Positions 24,167-35,139 of a DNA stretch of 64,000 nucleotides are shown in pieces. Under the pieces are notes generated by a model, which saw only the letters and a program-made list of their open reading frames with translations, ran no database searches and was not told the origin of the DNA. Origin of the DNA: Brachionus koreanus (Eukaryota > Rotifera > Eurotatoria > Ploima > Brachionidae); the NCBI GenBank assembly GCA_016987375.1, contig PJRA01000195.1, positions 167,813 through 231,812 of the forward strand. The letters are read 5' to 3'. Both the position numbers and the translations under genes were made by a program. Every line of letters starts with the position of its first letter. The stretch's first letter is position 1.

Positions 24167-25721
24167 TTTTTTCAAATTTTTTTTCTCTAGCTTTGCAAAC
24201 TTAAATTCATAAATTTTTATGTGTTTTTAGGCTAATGGAATTTTTTTATTTTTGAAAAAAAATAAGAAAAAAAAAATTAACTTTTATCTCAGAAAGAAAA
24301 AAATTTTTTTTTGTTGAAAAAAAATTATGGTCTTTTTCCGAAATGGAGGGAGTTGGTTTGCCAAATGGTTGTATGGAATGAATGAATAAATAAATAGATC
24401 GCTTGAATGATTAATTGGCATTCACTTTAGGCTCAATGAAATATCATTTTATTAGCGAGATTTTGATTTTTGTTAAGTTTGTTTTTGTCTTTAAAATAGA
24501 AATTTATCCTAAATTTAGATTAAGTCAGTTGCTATTCAAACAATTGTTGCTAGCTTAATATCAAACATTATCTTGTATATAACACCGTTTATGTGGAGTA
24601 ATTTATTTTATTTTTTCAAAAAAGGCTTGTAAAATATCTTTATTATTATAAAAAATTATGAAATGCGCATTTAAGGCACTTGGTTTGTATATGCAATAAA
24701 TTTTTGTCTCACATTTTTTTTTGCTTCAAATGAACTTAATTAATGTACAAGAAATCATAAAAGAAAAATTAAACTCCAAACAATAGAATATTCAACTTAC
24801 TGAATTTAAAAGAAAATTGATGCTCAATAAAATATGACCAAGTCGGTGTGATCAGATTTACGAATGATTGATTTCTAATTGACGTGTTGAATTGTTGGTG
24901 TTTGATTCAGAGAGCTCATTGCACTTATAATATAATTTAAAACACCATGCTTTTGAACTTTCATAATTTGAAAAAAAAATTCAAATATATTAAAATAGCA
25001 TGAGAGGAGGGCGACCATATACCTCGATGAGTTTATCAAATTTTCCGAACATTTTCGCCATTAGTCAAATAAATCAAGAGCAATATGTAGATCATAATTT
25101 ACATTAGTTTCATACAAATATCAGTTTTTTCTATTTAGAGTTTAATTTTGAAAGTTCATGAACTTTGATCAACACATCTAAAAGTGTTAGATTGCAATTA
25201 AATTAGACCAAAGTGGCATCAAAATCACTAAACCACAATATTTTGGATCGTAATTTGCATCTGCTTTGAAAATCAACTATAACTAATTTTCTTTTATGAT
25301 AAAACAAAACTAATAAAATTGTGTCATAATTTTTTTTGTATTTTAAAACATGTACACGTTTTTGCTTTAGAAATTTTAAAAAATAAGAGTCAAATTATTG
25401 TTTGAAAAATTGGGTTTATTTAATTTATTAAATAATAATAATAGTTAATATTCTACGGTCAAGTTTAGTTTAACTAAACTGACAAAGCAGGAAGACTAAC
25501 GTAATCTCGCTATTGTAGAATTTGAATGCTAATGTGAATTTTTTTCTTTATTTTATTTTTAAAATTAAGTAAGAGCAATTTTTTAGGAAACAAAAATAAA
25601 TTAAAAACAATGCTGTCCAGTTTGAATACAATTATTTATTATTTTTTAATAGACAAAATATTTTTTAAAATAGCTGAATTCAAATAGTAGCTTGACTTAA
25701 AAATTCTTTAATTAAATTCAG

Positions 25722-25955
25722 ATGTTTAAAATGCTAAATGGTTTTGTAAATAATCATAAACTTGTAAGAGTGATTAGCAAAAAAAGACAATATCGTTATC
25801 AATTTTTAACAAACAGAGTTGTTGAATAATGGAATAAGCTACCAAAAGAAGCAATATCAGCAAGAAAAATAAATGGTTTGAAGGCAATAATTGATAAAGA
25901 AATATTCAAGCAGAACTCACATGGACTGCAAATGTCTAAATGGCTAAACGCATAG
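25722..25955 (+). pseudogene. LINE ORF2 C-terminal remnant
   Basis: Reads YRYQFLTNRVVE, stop, WNKLPKEAISARKINGLKAI. This is the FFSNRVV..WN.LP..VV.A.SVN.FK tail at the end of CR1/Jockey-like reverse transcriptases. The TAA inside VVE.WN kills the frame. Confidence 0.75.
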
Positions 25956-25981
25956 ACTTCGTATCAAGATTTGTTTCAAAT

Positions 25982-26023
25982 CGGCCAAATGAAAATAATT
26001 TTACATCTTTACATTTTCATATT
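25982..26023. repeat. Family D repeat fragment
   Basis: Carries only the left arm, GGCCAAATGAAAATAATTTT followed by ACATCTTTACATTTTCATA. Confidence 0.6.
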
Positions 26024-26474
26024 ATTTGTTTTTATTAAATAAAATTAATATTTTAAAACTTGAAAAAAATATTTCTCATATTTTACGTAAATTATTTTTT
26101 ATTTTTGTTATTTTTTTTAAGTAAAAAATGTTAAAAACAGTAAAATTTTCTTCGATTCATTTATTTGACTTTAAAAAAAAATAATTCAATATTTCTTAGT
26201 TTTTTGCGTAATTAGCCAGTTTCCTAAAGAGTTTGCAGCCTTATTCCACGCTTCTTGAAAACTAGTTGCACAGAGAGATTTTCTAAACTTCAATTTTTTT
26301 AAATTAGTTCCTTTTTTCGACTGTTTATTATTATTCTATTTATTGGACTATAAAGAAGGACAAAGTTCCATTATTTGCTGCCAGAGGCTTACCTCGAATA
26401 ATTTTAAAGATAAAAATAATAATTATAACAGAGCAAAATTTTAAAAGTTCAATTAAATTTTTTTCTAAATTTCA

Positions 26475-26738
26475 AAAGTAAGTTTTGTAGATGGAACATG
26501 GTGCAACTTCCAAAACTGCATTTTTTAGAACATTCTGGTAAAATTCTGCAAATTTAGCATAATTAAAATTTGGAAATATTTACATTAGTGCATTTTGCAG
26601 TTAGTTGCACATCATTAGCAGACTTTCAGAATTGATGCTACTGTAAATGTTGCACTATAACCTTTAGAAAAAAAGTTTATAACAATTTTTAGCGTAAATT
26701 TCTGATCTATTTGTTTATTTTGTACCAAATTTCACAAA
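26475..26738. repeat. Family C palindromic repeat, copy 1
   Basis: Shares ordered blocks with 28089-28389: GGTGCAACTTCC, CTGGTAAAATTCTGCAA, GCATTTTGCAG, GCACATCATTA, AGAAAAAAAGTT and TTTGTACCAAATTTCACAAA. The terminal block resembles the GTTCCAAAATTCACAA end of family A, so the two families may be related. Confidence 0.65.
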
Positions 26739-27254
26739 TTCTTTTTATATTCATTGACAAAGTAATTTATTTTTTTAATCATAGCTTAAGTACCATGGAC
26801 AAATTATAATAATTAAAAATAAAAAAGCTTTTATTCTTTGTTTATTTTTGTTTATAAAATTATTTCAAACTTCTCTCATTTGATCCCATATGAGAAAAAT
26901 CAAGATATTAAATTGAATTAAAAAACCAAAAACTTTTTTTATTTTTTCATAAATTTAGAAAAAAACATAATTATCTAAAAGAAAATCGAGAATTTAAATT
27001 GGTCATGATGTTCCAATTAAAAATTGTCTTCAATTAAACAAAATATATTAGCAATATATTATCATCTGTTTGATTAAAATTTTTTTTTAATGATTTTTTA
27101 GATTTTTTTATATCTATATAACGTTTTAGATTTTATTCCTTTCATTTTATTTTTTCCTATTTATTGTTCTTTTTTTTCGCGGACATATTTAAATTTTAAT
27201 CAAATTTTTAGTATATTACATACATACACACATTTTGGTTTAAATTTCCATCAG

Positions 27255-27416
27255 AAACAATCTAAAGTACAACAAACTCCTGGATTCAATCCTAAAAACG
27301 TCACAATGATAACAATTCAATATAAATAAATATTTATTTTATTTAATTTAATAAATAATTTAGGAGGAACACCCCTGAGTTTGTCCGAAAAGTCTTCGCC
27401 TTCGTTTAAACCCTAA
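27255..27416 (+). other. Possible two-exon 3' end of an unknown gene
   Basis: After an acceptor CATCAG at 27254 an open stretch reads KQSKVQQTPGFNPKN to 27299. After TTTAG at 27363 another reads GGTPLSLSEKSSPSFKP followed by TAA at 27414-27416. Base composition is coding-like, but the link between the two pieces does not keep frame with a standard donor, and no upstream exon was found. It may be a gene fragment. Confidence 0.25.
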
Positions 27417-28088
27417 AATATAAAATTTCTGGATTTTTACAAAAAAAAGGAGTAAAAAAGATGACAAAAGTATTTGAGAGAATTTACCTAAATGTACTAA
27501 TGCTTTTAGTTATTATTTGTTTGTTTTTACAATAAAGTTTTTTCTTTTTTTTTCTTCTGTCCATTAGACTTAAAATTCAATAAATTAATCAATAAAATAA
27601 GCAATTACGCCATTAAGTACAATCTGGTCTTGATAAAAAGTTCAACAACCTTTTTATGAAATTAAAATGAATTTTTTTTTCTATTTAACAAGTTCAAAAA
27701 TCTAAGATTTTTTATATGTTGATTAAAAACTTTTAATGCCATAACTCAAATCTGAGTTCTACCTTCCAAAAAATCGCAGAAATAATAAAATAATATTAAG
27801 TCCTATGATAACTACTAAACATTTTTCAACAGGCACGTTTTGAAATATAATTTTTTGAAAAAAATGCTTGATTTTTCGATTAATTTAAAAGTACATCTCA
27901 ATTGAGCATAAGTAATTTAAAGCTAAAAAATTTTAATTAAAGCTTTGTGAGAATTATTTCAAAAATAGATTAATGAAATTTTTTTTTAAATTTTTTATCA
28001 ATTATACAATATTATGACTTTTTGAAATTTAGTATAATAGAACAGAACAAAATGTTAATAATTCTTGTAACTTTTCGTTTAAAAGTCA

Positions 28089-28389
28089 AAAGAAAGTTCT
28101 GTAAATGCAACAATGGTGCAACATTCAAAGTTGCACTATTATCAACAATCTGGTAAAACTCTGCAATTTAAAATATGCAGCTTAGTAATTTTAAATTTAG
28201 ACAAATTTGGCTTTAATGCATTTTGCAGAGATTTTGCACATCATTACCAGACTTATACTTTTGATGCAACTAAGCATGTTCCAGTTTATTGCACAAACAG
28301 AACAAAATAAAAATCCTCAGAAAAAAAGTTATAGGCTCTGAAATAATTAATTTTTGTTCTATTTTTCTATTTTGTACCAAATTTCACAA
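28089..28389. repeat. Family C palindromic repeat, copy 2
   Basis: Diverged copy of 26475-26738 with the same block order, ending TTTTGTACCAAATTTCACAA. The two halves are loosely inverted (GTTCTG...TGCAA at left, TTGCA...CAGAAC at right). Confidence 0.65.
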
Positions 28390-28561
28390 AAGCCAATCTT
28401 ATTAATTGGATTTGAAAAAAAAATTTAAATTTTAATTATCAAGACTATTTCATTGTCGTTTCTGAATATTTTGAATATTATTTCAATTAGCCAAAAATTT
28501 AAGAAAAAAATTGACAAATCAGTTTTCTATTGCAATTCAAAATCAAATTTTTTGATTCAAA

Positions 28562-29205
28562 ATGGATAATACTTCGGCTGAAGGTAAAAGCTATTTTGCT
28601 CAAATTTTATCTTAAGTGATTAAAGCAAATGATTAGAAAACTTAAGATTTAAGATCTTTTGAGAAAAGACTCACTGAAGTTGTAGCTCATCTTCAGCCTT
28701 CAATGTGGCGGTATAGAAGTAATTCATAATTTAAATGTAGATTTTGGAGGTTATTAATTTTCTCAATAGTTCTGCTGGTGCTATTGATTATTTTGTCAAT
28801 ATTTGGTGCATGGTCATGGCTTTCTGATCCTCATACAGCCAAAGTAATTTACAACGCCATAAATTTAGCATTCAGATTTAATTTTTTAGCTGACAATTTT
28901 TGAATCACTTCTTGAACACTTGCTGTTTACAGTCAGTTTTTCAACGTTGATAATTTTGTTTGTTTTTGGCATTCACAAAAAAATTGTCGCCTCTTCAGTG
29001 TAAGAATTTTTTAAAATAAATTAATTTATTTTTAACTCAAAATCTTGTTTCAATTCACTCTAGTATTACAACTCGATGCCGGTCTGTTCTAAATGAATAC
29101 AACATGTGCTGTGACGATGTAGGATTTAAAAAATAAAAAAATTTCTAGAATATTTAATTTTAATTTTAGAATGGAAGACTTATTTTGAAGCCAAGACGAT
29201 CTTAA
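28562..29205 (+). CDS. CNEP1R1: CNEP1R1 (TMEM188), regulatory subunit of the nuclear envelope phosphatase
   Basis: Partner of the phosphatase CTDNEP1 in the nuclear envelope/ER membrane; together they dephosphorylate lipin and so control phospholipid and nuclear membrane synthesis. It is a small gene of six exons: 28562-28583, 28647-28710, 28741-28843, 28890-28999, 29064-29118 and 29170-29205. It encodes 129 residues, against 125 in human. Family blocks: EDLRSFEKRLTE, HLQPS, a first membrane helix before FGAWSWLSDP, a second helix LIILFVFGIHKK, then TTRCRSVLNEYNMCCDD and GRLILKPR at the C-terminus. Introns are only 30-70 bases. The donor chosen for exon 2 (GTATAG at 28711) is the one that restores the family frame. 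Confidence 0.92.
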
Positions 29206-30004
29206 TAAGCTAATAGTTAAATAGCTCAATCAATGTAAATTTCATCCAAAAGGACTAAATTTAATTTTTAAAAATATTAATAAAAAATTTTATTAAATTT
29301 GCATTCTTCTTAATGTGGAATGTCGAATATCACTGTTGAACATTAAAATTAGTTTCAATTTAAAGCTTGATATAAATCTTCTAGTTGATCAAACAGTTAA
29401 TTTATTCTAAATTAATAAATTATTTTAGCAAAAATGGCATTAAATTTGTTTTGAAATAAATGCCTTGAATTTTTACCTAGATTTAAAAATTTAAATTGAA
29501 CTATGCTTGTTTTAGTAGCTCTTTAATTATAGTGTGTAAGCTTATTTGTTGTCTCCAAGATATTTAGAAGCAAGAATTCATAAATTTAAAAATAGATATA
29601 CCTTGAAATGTATAAAGAATGAACTAGGCACTAATTCTCTCAAATAAAATAAAATCTAAATTAATGGATTTTTATTTCAGGCTAATCCGTTACATTTTTT
29701 TCAAATAGTGATGATTGAATAGAAATGCATTAATTCATTTTTTCATATTTCCTTTAACCCAAAAATTTAATTCAACTGAACTAAAAACCTTTTTTAATCA
29801 ATAAATCCATTAAATATATTTATTTTAATTTCACTACTAAAAGATTAAAATTTAATTTTTGTTAATTGAAAAAAACTCCTCTTGGCCATAAATATTAATA
29901 AATAAAATTATTCAAGTAAATTGAGAAAAATAATTTATTTTTATAAAATAAAAAAAAAATTGATTTGATCAAAAAAATAAAAAATTTAATTTTTACAAAA
30001 AGGC

Positions 30005-30622
30005 TCAAACATCAGAATGACTTTTTTTAAAGCTATCAATTATTTTGAAAATCCATTTTTTGCTAAATTTTGAATCATATTCATGCAAATCCTCCTCTGA
30101 CTCATTTTCTGTCTCATCTTCGTAGATCGTACTCTTGTGCACTGAATTGTTTCGTCTTACTCTTCTTGTAAAAACTTTATCACAGCCTTCAATGCCAAGA
30201 TCAAGACTAAATTGTCTTTGATTAAATTTTTTTCTTCTAGAAACATTATTCTGAATTTTTGGGCTAAAGGCCGGCTCAGTGACCTGTTTTGTCTTGTTTT
30301 CATTTAGCGATGAGTCATAAGACAAAGAACATCTCCGTGTGTCCATTTTATTATCCATTGTATGTGATGACAATTTCAAGTGTTTTTCTTCGTCCAGGCT
30401 TTTTCTCAAATTTTGAACTAGATTTTCGAATTTTTCCAGATTATTCTCATACAATTTGTCCAAAGTTTGAAATTTTTGCTTGGGTGCATCGCTCTGGTGC
30501 CTCGATTCGCTTCCAATCGACAGGCTTCTGTGTCTGTGCAATGGAATATCTGTCTTTACATCTCCATGTATTTCCATATCATATTTATGCGATTCAATGG
30601 CATACAAACCGTAAATAAACAT
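30005..30622 (-). CDS. Unrecognised basic/serine-rich protein with repeated R-x-x-S sites
   Basis: Uninterrupted 205-codon frame from the ATG at 30620-30622, directly preceded by an acceptor-like TTAATTTAG and AAA. I recognise no family. Four short segments have the pattern of basophilic kinase or 14-3-3 sites: HRHRSLSIG, TRRCSLSYD, QRQFSLDLG and RRNNSVHK. A segment around residues 52-80 (LDKLYENNLEKFENLVQNL) looks like a short coiled coil. The C-terminus is acidic (EDETENESEEDLHEYD) and then basic. No signal peptide or membrane segment is seen. Higher GC than its flanks and ordered motifs argue for a real gene. Confidence 0.6.
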   Translation of the reverse strand: MFIYGLYAIESHKYDMEIHGDVKTDIPLHRHRSLSIGSESRHQSDAPKQKFQTLDKLYENNLEKFENLVQNLRKSLDEEKHLKLSSHTMDNKMDTRRCSLSYDSSLNENKTKQVTEPAFSPKIQNNVSRRKKFNQRQFSLDLGIEGCDKVFTRRVRRNNSVHKSTIYEDETENESEEDLHEYDSKFSKKWIFKIIDSFKKSHSDV

Positions 30623-33600
30623 TTTCTAAATTAATACCAAAATAAAACATGCTATTAATACTTAAATTAAACAAAGATGCACTCGGAACTGTGCTTTATT
30701 TTAAGCTTTAAAAATGAGCACAGGAAAATCGGTCTGAATTGACACAAAATCTTAAATTAGTTTTTTAAAGAAAAATTATAACAAAATTTTCGAATGAAAG
30801 GAAATTAAAATCTTAATTATGAAGGTGTTTGGGAGTAGGCGATTGTTTCGGATTTTGATTTTATGTCATTTTTTTTTTAGTTGAAAAAGAGAAATTTTTT
30901 TTCTCAAATTTTTCTCTTTTAAATAAGAAATTGTTCAGTCTAGCTAATTAAACATTTAAATTAAATTAAATATTTCATTTAATGATGGATCGATTTCTGT
31001 ACGAGAATTATTGGTATTTATAACATTCAGTAGATTAATCATATATTTTAGCTCGATGGAAAAAATATGCTTATTTTTCATTTTTAAATCTAAAAGGAAA
31101 TAATTTTTAAAAAAGCACCTTTGGGCCTGGATTCAATTTGATTTTTTTTTACAGTTATCTCAGTTTACAAGAATAATTATTAGATTATCTTATTTGTTAA
31201 ATAAACATGAAATTTGACATGATGAAAACCTATAAAGCTAAAAAATCTAAAAAAAAAGAGAGAAAAGCTGTGATTAAAGAAAAGTCATTTTAAAAAATAA
31301 AGCGTCCTTGTCTTTTGAAATATTAGAAAATACTATTCTTAAATTTAATTTTAAAAAAATTGCTTCTTATTCTTCTAAACAATTCAACTCGTTTAATTAA
31401 TAAAATAAAGTAAAAAATAAAAAGAGAAAAAAAAAATTAAATTTTTATTTTGGTTCAATTCTGATTATAAAGAAAAAAAAACACATAGATAAAACGAAAA
31501 ATTTATTTGCGTATTTTTTTTGAAAATATCTCTTCTTCTATTTTGTTGAGTCTATTTTTGGAATATTTATTTTTTAATGTTTTGAATCAAAAATATTTCA
31601 ATTAATGAAAATGAAAAATTAATTTTTATCCAAAAACAAATTTTTTTTCATTTGTTTAGTTCATCAACGTTAGTTAAACAAATGGCAAACGCATCTCTTG
31701 AGATATCTAGATAACTAAAAAAAAAATGTGAGCGGAACACTAGTATTATAATATTTAATTAATTTCCCCAGAGAGACTACATATATTTTGATCTTAAAGT
31801 GTTCGATTTTAAATAACTGAGAAAAAATTCTTCTTTCACTTAATGTTTTTTCTAGGTATAATTCAAATTGATCTGACATTAATTAGAATTGCTTTTAAGT
31901 TTTAAAACTGAGGATTTTTAAAGATTACTAATCTTGATTGAAACACATGGATTTATTTTAAAACTATAATGTGTTTTAACTTGTATTCAATAATTTGGTT
32001 TATTATCGATTTTTGAAATCTTTGATTGCTTTTTTCAATCAATATTTACACGGCATCGTAAACTAATTATATCTAAGATGACTTAATAAAATTGCCAAAA
32101 ATTAATTTAAAATTTCATTTGTCATTTACAAAAATTAACTTAAAAGCATTGATTTTCTTAGCTTTTAGTGACAAATAACTGTCTGTTTACCGGGTGATAT
32201 TTTTCTATTGAAGCATTTCAAAATTAATTTAATTTTTAAGATTTATTTCTGTTCAAGAAAAAAAACTGCCCTCAATTAATTATCCCGTTACATAGATATG
32301 AAAAAAAAACTCATTAATTCATAATTCCTATTATACATTTTTACTGACATACATGAATGATGATGAAAAATTTTCTTAAGTAATATTTCATTGTCAAATT
32401 TTGAATGTCATGATTTTTAATTAGATAATAGGTTCATGTTTTTAAATAAATAGTCTATTTTTACTCTAGGTTTGGGTTGAATTTTGATAGGAAGTAAATA
32501 TATTTATATTCTAAAGAAAGAAGACTGGATAAAATGTCAAATTTGATAATGAAAATAATTTACAGAATCATATAAATTCTATCAATAAATTCATTTATTT
32601 AAACTTTCAAAATTCGGTTAAAACTGAAACTAATTAAATGTTAAAAAATTCTTAGAATGAATATCTAGTTTACTAACTTAAAGAAATATTAGATGAAATT
32701 CAATTCTGTAACAAATTTGATTTAGATTGAGATTTAGCAAAATATTTGAAATCTAGAAAATTTCTCAAGTTTTCCTATAGTAAATTAACTTTTCGGTTAA
32801 TTGAGGAAGTTATTCTATACTCAAAAACACATATATCTTCAAAATGAAGCAAATTTAGGTTTTAGATTGGAAAAGACTTGAGCTTTTTTCATTAGCTTCA
32901 AAATATAAATTTCAATCTGAAAAATTAAATGTTAAATTGCTTTAAATTGTTTTAAACTTAATATTCCCTCTTAATTTCCTTCTAGATTTTTTGTAATTCA
33001 AGTTCGGATTGAAAGCAACAAAAACTCTGTTATTCAGATATTCAAATAATCAGACATTTTTTAAATTAGAAAAAACACTTAAGAATTTTTTAGTTTATGA
33101 GAAGGAAAAAAACAGAAAAAAAAAGTTTAATTTATTAAGAAAATTTATTTAAAAAATTTTATTTTAAATTTTAAAAATAATGGAAATTTGTTGAAAAAAA
33201 TTCCATTTTATAGTCGAGAGAATATCAGTGAAAAAAACATTTCAAAATATTCTATGCGTCACAGGATTTTAGGATAAGAGCATGCTTTGAGCATTTGACT
33301 ATTGTTTGTAACAATTTTGCCAACCAAAAAAAAACGGAAATTCAAAATAATAGTTAATTTTAAAATAAATGGAAAATTCTAAAATAATGATCAAAATTTG
33401 ATTTTGAAAATTTTTCAATTAATAATAATCGTTATGGAATTTTTCTCTTCTTTTAAAATAATTTCAATGATATTTAGCTCAATTTTTTGAAAGAATTTTA
33501 TTCATCTGACTTAATTTTCATTTTAAATGACTGTGTTGGTAACAAAAAATAAAAGAAAATCTTTTAGAATAAATATTCTATTTTTTAACGCTGTTAAAAT

Positions 33601-34091
33601 TAAAAAAAAAATTTAATGTACAAAATTTGCATGTTTTCTTTTTATAATGCCCATTACATTTTACAATTTAGGTTTTGTTCAAATTTTCATCTTACTTATT
33701 TTGTATACATGAGATTTGAAATTAAAAATTCTTCTTTTCTGTGTATTAATATCAAATTAGATCAGAAAGGCTTTTTATTTCTTTTTTTTTAAAAAGGTAT
33801 GCTTTTAAGTGTAATAGGAAAATTTAACACATTCGACAATTTATTTTTTTATTTGTCTCTTTAATCATTTAAAAAAAATCAATTTTTGAAATAAGAAATA
33901 TCTATTTTCTGGCTTTGCGCTAAACAATAATAAACAAAACTCTTAAAATTGATTTTTCTATTTTATTTAGAAACAAAAAATAACATAGCTCAGTGCTAGG
34001 TTCTCTCTTCTTAATTATTTCCATAAACTATATGTTGAATATTTACCAAAACCATTGTGAAGCTTATGCTCATGACACGAAGATCTTATCA

Positions 34092-34140
34092 ACAATTGCA
34101 GAGTTATTACATGAACTAAATTTGGGTGATACAAACTTAG
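34092..34140. mobile_element. Fragment of family A element
   Basis: AACAATTGCAGAGTTATTAC...AATTTGGGTGATACAAACTTA matches the inner part of the family A right arm seen at 14716-14765 and 61290-61340. Confidence 0.5.
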
Positions 34141-34144
34141 TTTT

Positions 34145-34290
34145 TGTTTTGTTTTTGCTAGTGTAATTGGTCTAGTTAATCTGTAGAGTTCTTGTTTGTC
34201 AAAGTCATCTCTTAGAGCTCGTATACGATTTCTTACTATGCTCTCGTTGTAGATTTTTGTCCTAGCTTTTTTAGAAATTTATTTTATTTT
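34145..34290 (-). pseudogene. Short open scrap, possibly from a LINE
   Basis: The minus strand reads SKKARTKIYNESIVRNRIRA, then RDDFDKQELYRLTR without a stop. The composition is like the linker between endonuclease and reverse transcriptase in LINE proteins, but no catalytic motif is present. Confidence 0.3.
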
Positions 34291-35139
34291 TGGCAACTAT
34301 AAATCACGATTTTATCTTTGACTGACCATTTTTTGGAAAAAAGTTGAGCTTCAAATTTTCTTTAAATGTCCAAAAGGCGACAATTTTTATTTGAAATTTT
34401 TTGCTACTAAAATTTCTTAATGATAAAATAAATGTTATGCATATTTATCTTTCATCCTAAAAAAAAAACATCAAAATTAAAACAAACATTTTCATTACTA
34501 ATTTTTGCAGTGAATCATTTTATTTATTTTGCTATTTGAGTAGTTTTAAACCGAATTTTATTAAATAATAATCAACAAAAAACAAAGAATTGTGCTTTTA
34601 AAATTTTATTGATCAAAAATTTCAACAAATATTAATTTCACATATTTAATTTAAAATTTATTTACATTGAGGCAAAGAAGGCCTAAAACTACCCGAAAAA
34701 ATAGGTACATTTTAAAGCAGTAGAAGTGAGATTAAACATCAGCGATCCATCGATTTAGAACTGAAAAGAGAATAAACAAACAAACAAAAAAAATAACAAC
34801 CAAACGACCACTCAGGTGAATATATTTGTTCTAAAATAATTTTATTTGAAAGCCAAATACGTGACAGTAAATACTTTTAAAAATATAAACAACATAAATT
34901 TTAAACTTAAGAGAAAAATCTAAAAATTCAAAACCATCAATTTTAATTAGTACTCAATTGACACTGATACTACAATTTAAGAAGAAAAAAAAAAAAAAAA
35001 CATTTTAAGAAAATTAATCGCTTTTATGTGTTGACCATTTTCCGGTATTTTTTTTTTCTCTTTTCTTTAATAAAATTTTAAATTTTCTAATTTGTTTATT
35101 TAATCCAAATATATTTAATTAGAAATGAAAAAGCTTGAT

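Larger units (their letters stand above)
24167..28561. other. 4.4-kb gene-poor space 5' of ELAV-like and of CNEP1R1
   Basis: AT-rich. Holds a LINE 3' fragment (25722-25955), a family D fragment (25982-26023), two family C repeats (26475-26738 and 28089-28389) and a possible pair of small exons (27255-27416). Nothing else is recognised. The ELAV-like 5' untranslated region and promoter must start here. Confidence 0.6.
30623..35139. other. 4.5-kb gene-poor space
   Basis: Very AT-rich. Only a partial family A match (34092-34140) and a short LINE-like coding scrap on the minus strand (34145-34290) stand out. Confidence 0.55.
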
